Source: Acholeplasmataceae bacterium UBA5769
GTDB lineage: Bacteria; Bacillota_I; Bacilli_A; Acholeplasmatales; Acholeplasmataceae
DNA length: 9,102 bases
Reading direction: 5' to 3'
NCBI GenBank assembly: GCA_002418725.1
Contig: DIER01000048.1
Span: forward strand, 1 to 9,102
Under the pieces are notes generated by a model. It was not told the origin of the DNA. It searched no databases and worked only from the letters and a program-made list of their open reading frames with translations. Shown piece after piece: positions 6,590 through 9,102 of the stretch (positions within the stretch are counted from its first letter, which is position 1; every line of letters starts with the position of its first letter). The position numbers and the translations under genes were made by a program.

Positions 6590-7531
6590 ATGCAAGCTTA
6601 TTATGTCATACTGTATTATCACTACACCACGATTGAAGATTTAGAAACATACCGTGATGAACATCACACATTTTGTAACAATCATCAACTCCTTGGACGC
6701 ATCTATATTGCCAAAGAAGGTATTAACGGAACGCTATCTGGATTAAAAGAAGATGTTGAAGCCTACATGGCGTATTTAGAAAATGATCCAAGATTTGAAG
6801 GTATTGTCTTTAAAATCGATGAAGCAGAGGAACATGCATTCGAAAAGATGCATGTCAAAATCAAAAAAGAGTTAGTGAATTTGAGTTTAGAAGAAGATAT
6901 CAATCCTAAAAAACTGACGGGTGAATATGTGGAGCCGAAAGATTTCTATCTTCGGATGCAAGAAGAAAACACGATTGTTATCGATGCTAGAAACGACTAT
7001 GAATCGATGGTAGGTCATTTTAGAGGAGCCATCAAACCCAACATTCGAAACTTTAGAGATCTACCACAATGGATCAAAGAAAATGAAAATCTACTTAAAG
7101 GGAAAAACATTTTGACTTATTGTACAGGTGGCATCCGATGTGAGAAAATGTCTGGATTTTTGAAAGCTGAAGGACATCAAAACGTAGGACAATTAAAGGG
7201 TGGTATTGTCTCTTATGGAAAAGATGAAGTTGCTAAAGGACAACTTTGGGATGGCCAATGTTATGTGTTTGATAAAAGGTTGAAAGTTCCCATTAACCAA
7301 GTGGAACATGTGATCGTCGGTAGAGATCATTTTGATGGCACACCTTGTGAAAGACAAATCAATTGTGCTAACCCTGATTGTAATAAACAGATTTTATGCT
7401 CAGAAGAAAATGAACATAAATACTTGGGCGGTTGCACACTTGAATGCAGTAAACATGAGCGTAATCGCTATGTCGAAAAGTATCAATTAACACCTTTAGA
7501 GGTCACCGAAAGACTTTCAAAGATTAGCTAA
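6590..7531 (+). CDS. trhO: tRNA uridine-34 hydroxylase TrhO (rhodanese-like)
   Basis: The protein has 313 residues, close to the 310-330 typical of the YbfQ/YceA family. Members of this family hydroxylate uridine 34 of certain tRNAs to 5-hydroxyuridine in an oxygen-dependent reaction, the first step toward wobble modifications such as methoxyuridine. An N-terminal alpha/beta domain (1-95, containing AKEGINGTLSG at 41-51) precedes a rhodanese domain (about 110-215) with the active-site loop YCTGGIRCEK; the catalytic Cys is residue 178. A C-terminal Cys-rich segment (Cys253, 259, 264, 270, 282, 286) is a family hallmark and may bind metal. All key residues are present, so it should be active. 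It is cytoplasmic, has its own promoter candidate and ends at a terminator, so it is probably monocistronic. Confidence 0.93.
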   Translation: MQAYYVILYYHYTTIEDLETYRDEHHTFCNNHQLLGRIYIAKEGINGTLSGLKEDVEAYMAYLENDPRFEGIVFKIDEAEEHAFEKMHVKIKKELVNLSLEEDINPKKLTGEYVEPKDFYLRMQEENTIVIDARNDYESMVGHFRGAIKPNIRNFRDLPQWIKENENLLKGKNILTYCTGGIRCEKMSGFLKAEGHQNVGQLKGGIVSYGKDEVAKGQLWDGQCYVFDKRLKVPINQVEHVIVGRDHFDGTPCERQINCANPDCNKQILCSEENEHKYLGGCTLECSKHERNRYVEKYQLTPLEVTERLSKIS

Positions 7532-7545
7532 ATCAATAGATAATT

Positions 7546-7576
7546 TCGCTCCTTTATAGCGTAAAGGGGCGATTTT
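7546..7576 (+). terminator. Rho-independent terminator after trhO
   Basis: An 11-bp stem pairs TCGCTCCTTTA (7546-7556) with TAAAGGGGCGA (7562-7572), with one G-U wobble, a five-base loop TAGCG, and four T (7573-7576). It lies 14 bases past the stop codon. Confidence 0.85.
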
Positions 7577-7620
7577 CTATAGATATATCCCCAAGATGAA
7601 GCATTAAAAGTTATCCAATG

Positions 7621-7629
7621 TGCTATAAT
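7621..7629 (+). promoter_or_regulatory. Extended -10 promoter of the third lipoprotein gene
   Basis: TGCTATAAT is a perfect extended -10 element (TGnTATAAT). No good -35 is seen at the expected distance (GCATTA at 7601-7606), which is typical of extended -10 promoters. The start of transcription would be near 7636, with about 28 bases of leader. Confidence 0.65.
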
Positions 7630-7652
7630 AACACAAACAACAACATTTCTTT

Positions 7653-7657
7653 GGGGG
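7653..7657 (+). promoter_or_regulatory. Unusual G-run ribosome binding site, two in-frame ATGs
   Basis: Five G (7653-7657) directly precede an ATG at 7658, which is in frame with a second ATG at 7664. The G run is too close to serve the first ATG, but six bases from the second is workable. The second ATG is therefore preferred. Confidence 0.5.
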
Positions 7658-7663
7658 ATGCTC

Positions 7664-9102
7664 ATGCGTAGAAAAATGCTCATTCTATTAAGTATTTTAC
7701 TGATCTTTTTTCTCTTTAGCTGCACACCGAGTGAAAAGAAAACAGACAATCAAGACTTTTACGACATGATAAATCCCATGTGGGAGGACTATGCTTATCG
7801 CGCTTATCTTAGGGGTGAATTTAACATTCAAGAGATAGAAGAAATCACTTTTCTAGGAAAAATCGAATATATCGAAAACCTAACTTACCGTTCTTATGCA
7901 GAATATTTTTACTTAAACAACCATACACAGTTCGCCAGTGTTCAGATGATTGTCACATTCAAAGAGGATTCCAATCTACCCACGCATCTTTATGAGTACT
8001 CATGGAGTGGTCTACGTAAAGATTCATCTTATGTTAAACAATATGGTGGAGGAACACTCAGGCCATCAAACGAAGTTTTAAACGTTCAAGCACACAAAGA
8101 AAACCTTAGAACTGAAATATCTGATTATCTAGAAAATAGAATGACAATCATGGAGCCCATGCTCAAGGAAGACTCTGTGTATGAAGCAGCATATATTGAT
8201 ATCGACTTCACTTATGAAGAATTAAGGTCATATGTTAAACCCATCGAATCTATGTATACACATGAAGGCTTTGTGTATGTGCTTTATGAAGATCAACATG
8301 CAGAAGTGATTGGATATACACAAGACTTAAGTCAATCAAATCCACAGATGCTTGACGAAATCTTGGGCTATCCTGTAACCAAAATCAAGAATCATGCATT
8401 TAAAAATGCATCCACGAGTCGCATGAAATTATCTAGGAATCTCGAAGAGATAGGGTCATACGCATTTATCGATGCTTATATGTTTTATTTAGAAATACCA
8501 AAAAGTGTACAACGCATTGAAGATTTTGCGTTTCATCGGACGTTACTTCACGACTTCACATTTGAAGAAGAAAGTCAACTCACACATATAGGAAACTATG
8601 TTTTTGAGGATGCGACCATTCACCATTTACGAATACCTAAAAGTGTAAAACATATGGGTAGTTATGCTTTTCATAACATCAAAAGAATATATACCATTGA
8701 AGTTGAAGAAGATAATCCATATTATCAGTCCATGGATGGTGTACTCTATAATAAAAACAAAACGATTTTAATCGCGTATCCAACACATAAAGTTGAAACA
8801 TCATTTATAGTGCCTGCATCGGTCGTTTTTATTCATCACAGCGCATTTCGGTATACGTCATACTTAAGACACATTGACTTTGAATTGAATAGTCAACTCA
8901 AGTTCATTGGTCCGTCTGCATTTTCACATACCCACATATCAACCATGTTTATCCCAAGAAGCGTTTCCGTCATTGGTGATCGTGCTTTTCTTGGAACAAG
9001 TCAGTTATCTTGGATTGAAGTTGATCAGAGAAATAAGTCTTATCAATCGAAGGACGGTATCTTATTTAACAAAGATTTAACAGAACTCATTTACTACCCA
9101 AG
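7664..9102 (+). CDS. Partial surface lipoprotein with BspA-type leucine-rich repeats
   Basis: The frame is open from 7664 to the right edge, 479 full codons with no stop, so the C-terminus lies outside the window. A signal peptide ends at a lipobox-like LFSC with Cys20. Residues about 21-230 form a region I do not recognise: no InlB repeat, no collagen-like run, and several acidic and aromatic stretches. From about 232 onward BspA-type leucine-rich repeats begin, with Phe anchors at 246, 268, 290, 314, 336, 395, 420 and 442. Two units carry the NPYYQSMDGVLYNK type module (about 351-364 and 457-470) common in BspA-like proteins. The entry to the repeats (LGYPVTKIKNHAF) matches that in the 568-residue lipoprotein (LGYPVTSIGPSVF), so the two are probably distant paralogues. 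A role in binding at the cell surface is inferred; the ligand is unknown. The gene has its own promoter after the trhO terminator. Confidence 0.85.
   Translation, partial: MRRKMLILLSILLIFFLFSCTPSEKKTDNQDFYDMINPMWEDYAYRAYLRGEFNIQEIEEITFLGKIEYIENLTYRSYAEYFYLNNHTQFASVQMIVTFKEDSNLPTHLYEYSWSGLRKDSSYVKQYGGGTLRPSNEVLNVQAHKENLRTEISDYLENRMTIMEPMLKEDSVYEAAYIDIDFTYEELRSYVKPIESMYTHEGFVYVLYEDQHAEVIGYTQDLSQSNPQMLDEILGYPVTKIKNHAFKNASTSRMKLSRNLEEIGSYAFIDAYMFYLEIPKSVQRIEDFAFHRTLLHDFTFEEESQLTHIGNYVFEDATIHHLRIPKSVKHMGSYAFHNIKRIYTIEVEEDNPYYQSMDGVLYNKNKTILIAYPTHKVETSFIVPASVVFIHHSAFRYTSYLRHIDFELNSQLKFIGPSAFSHTHISTMFIPRSVSVIGDRAFLGTSQLSWIEVDQRNKSYQSKDGILFNKDLTELIYYP

Noticed and set aside
7528..7749. Reverse-strand open frame of 73 codons
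   Set aside because: It runs across the trhO terminator and the opposite strand of the third lipoprotein's signal peptide, with no supporting signals.

Overview
The window is AT-rich, has strong purine-rich ribosome binding sites and short gaps between genes, and carries surface lipoproteins built from InlB-type, RCC1 and BspA-type leucine-rich repeats. This suggests a low-GC Firmicutes or Tenericutes relative, for example an Acholeplasma- or Izemoplasma-like lineage. Tryptophan is read from TGG and no coding frame contains an internal TGA, so the ordinary bacterial code fits and the Mycoplasma code does not. No sortase signal ends either of the two complete surface proteins, and all three visible surface proteins start with a lipoprotein signal. 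Taxonomy is inference only.

Layout, all genes on the + strand: an aldo/keto reductase (129-938), closed by a strong hairpin terminator (1012-1045); a 754-residue lipoprotein in which a seven-bladed RCC1-like propeller sits among InlB-type repeats (1084-3348); a 568-residue lipoprotein with one InlB repeat, a short collagen-like segment and about 14 leucine-rich repeats (3489-5195), followed by a terminator (5267-5295); an APH/choline-kinase-fold phosphotransferase (5488-6399); the tRNA uridine-34 hydroxylase TrhO (6590-7531) with a terminator (7546-7576); and a third lipoprotein with an unrecognised N-terminal region followed by leucine-rich repeats, which runs off the right edge (7664-9102).

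Most genes appear to be separate transcription units: promoter-like sequences precede five of the six. The three lipoproteins share modules (lipoprotein signal, InlB repeat, leucine-rich repeats, and a similar entry segment before the leucine-rich repeats). They look like related cell-surface binding or adhesion proteins, with two unrelated cytoplasmic enzymes lying between the second and third. I see no mobile element, CRISPR array, RNA gene or phage gene. The more notable points are the RCC1 propeller nested in the InlB array, the strict 23/25-residue alternation in the leucine-rich protein, an 11-bp perfect inverted repeat straddling the trhO promoter, and a terminator-like hairpin lying between the RCC1 gene and its best promoter candidate. 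I found nothing that clearly makes an undescribed multi-gene system.
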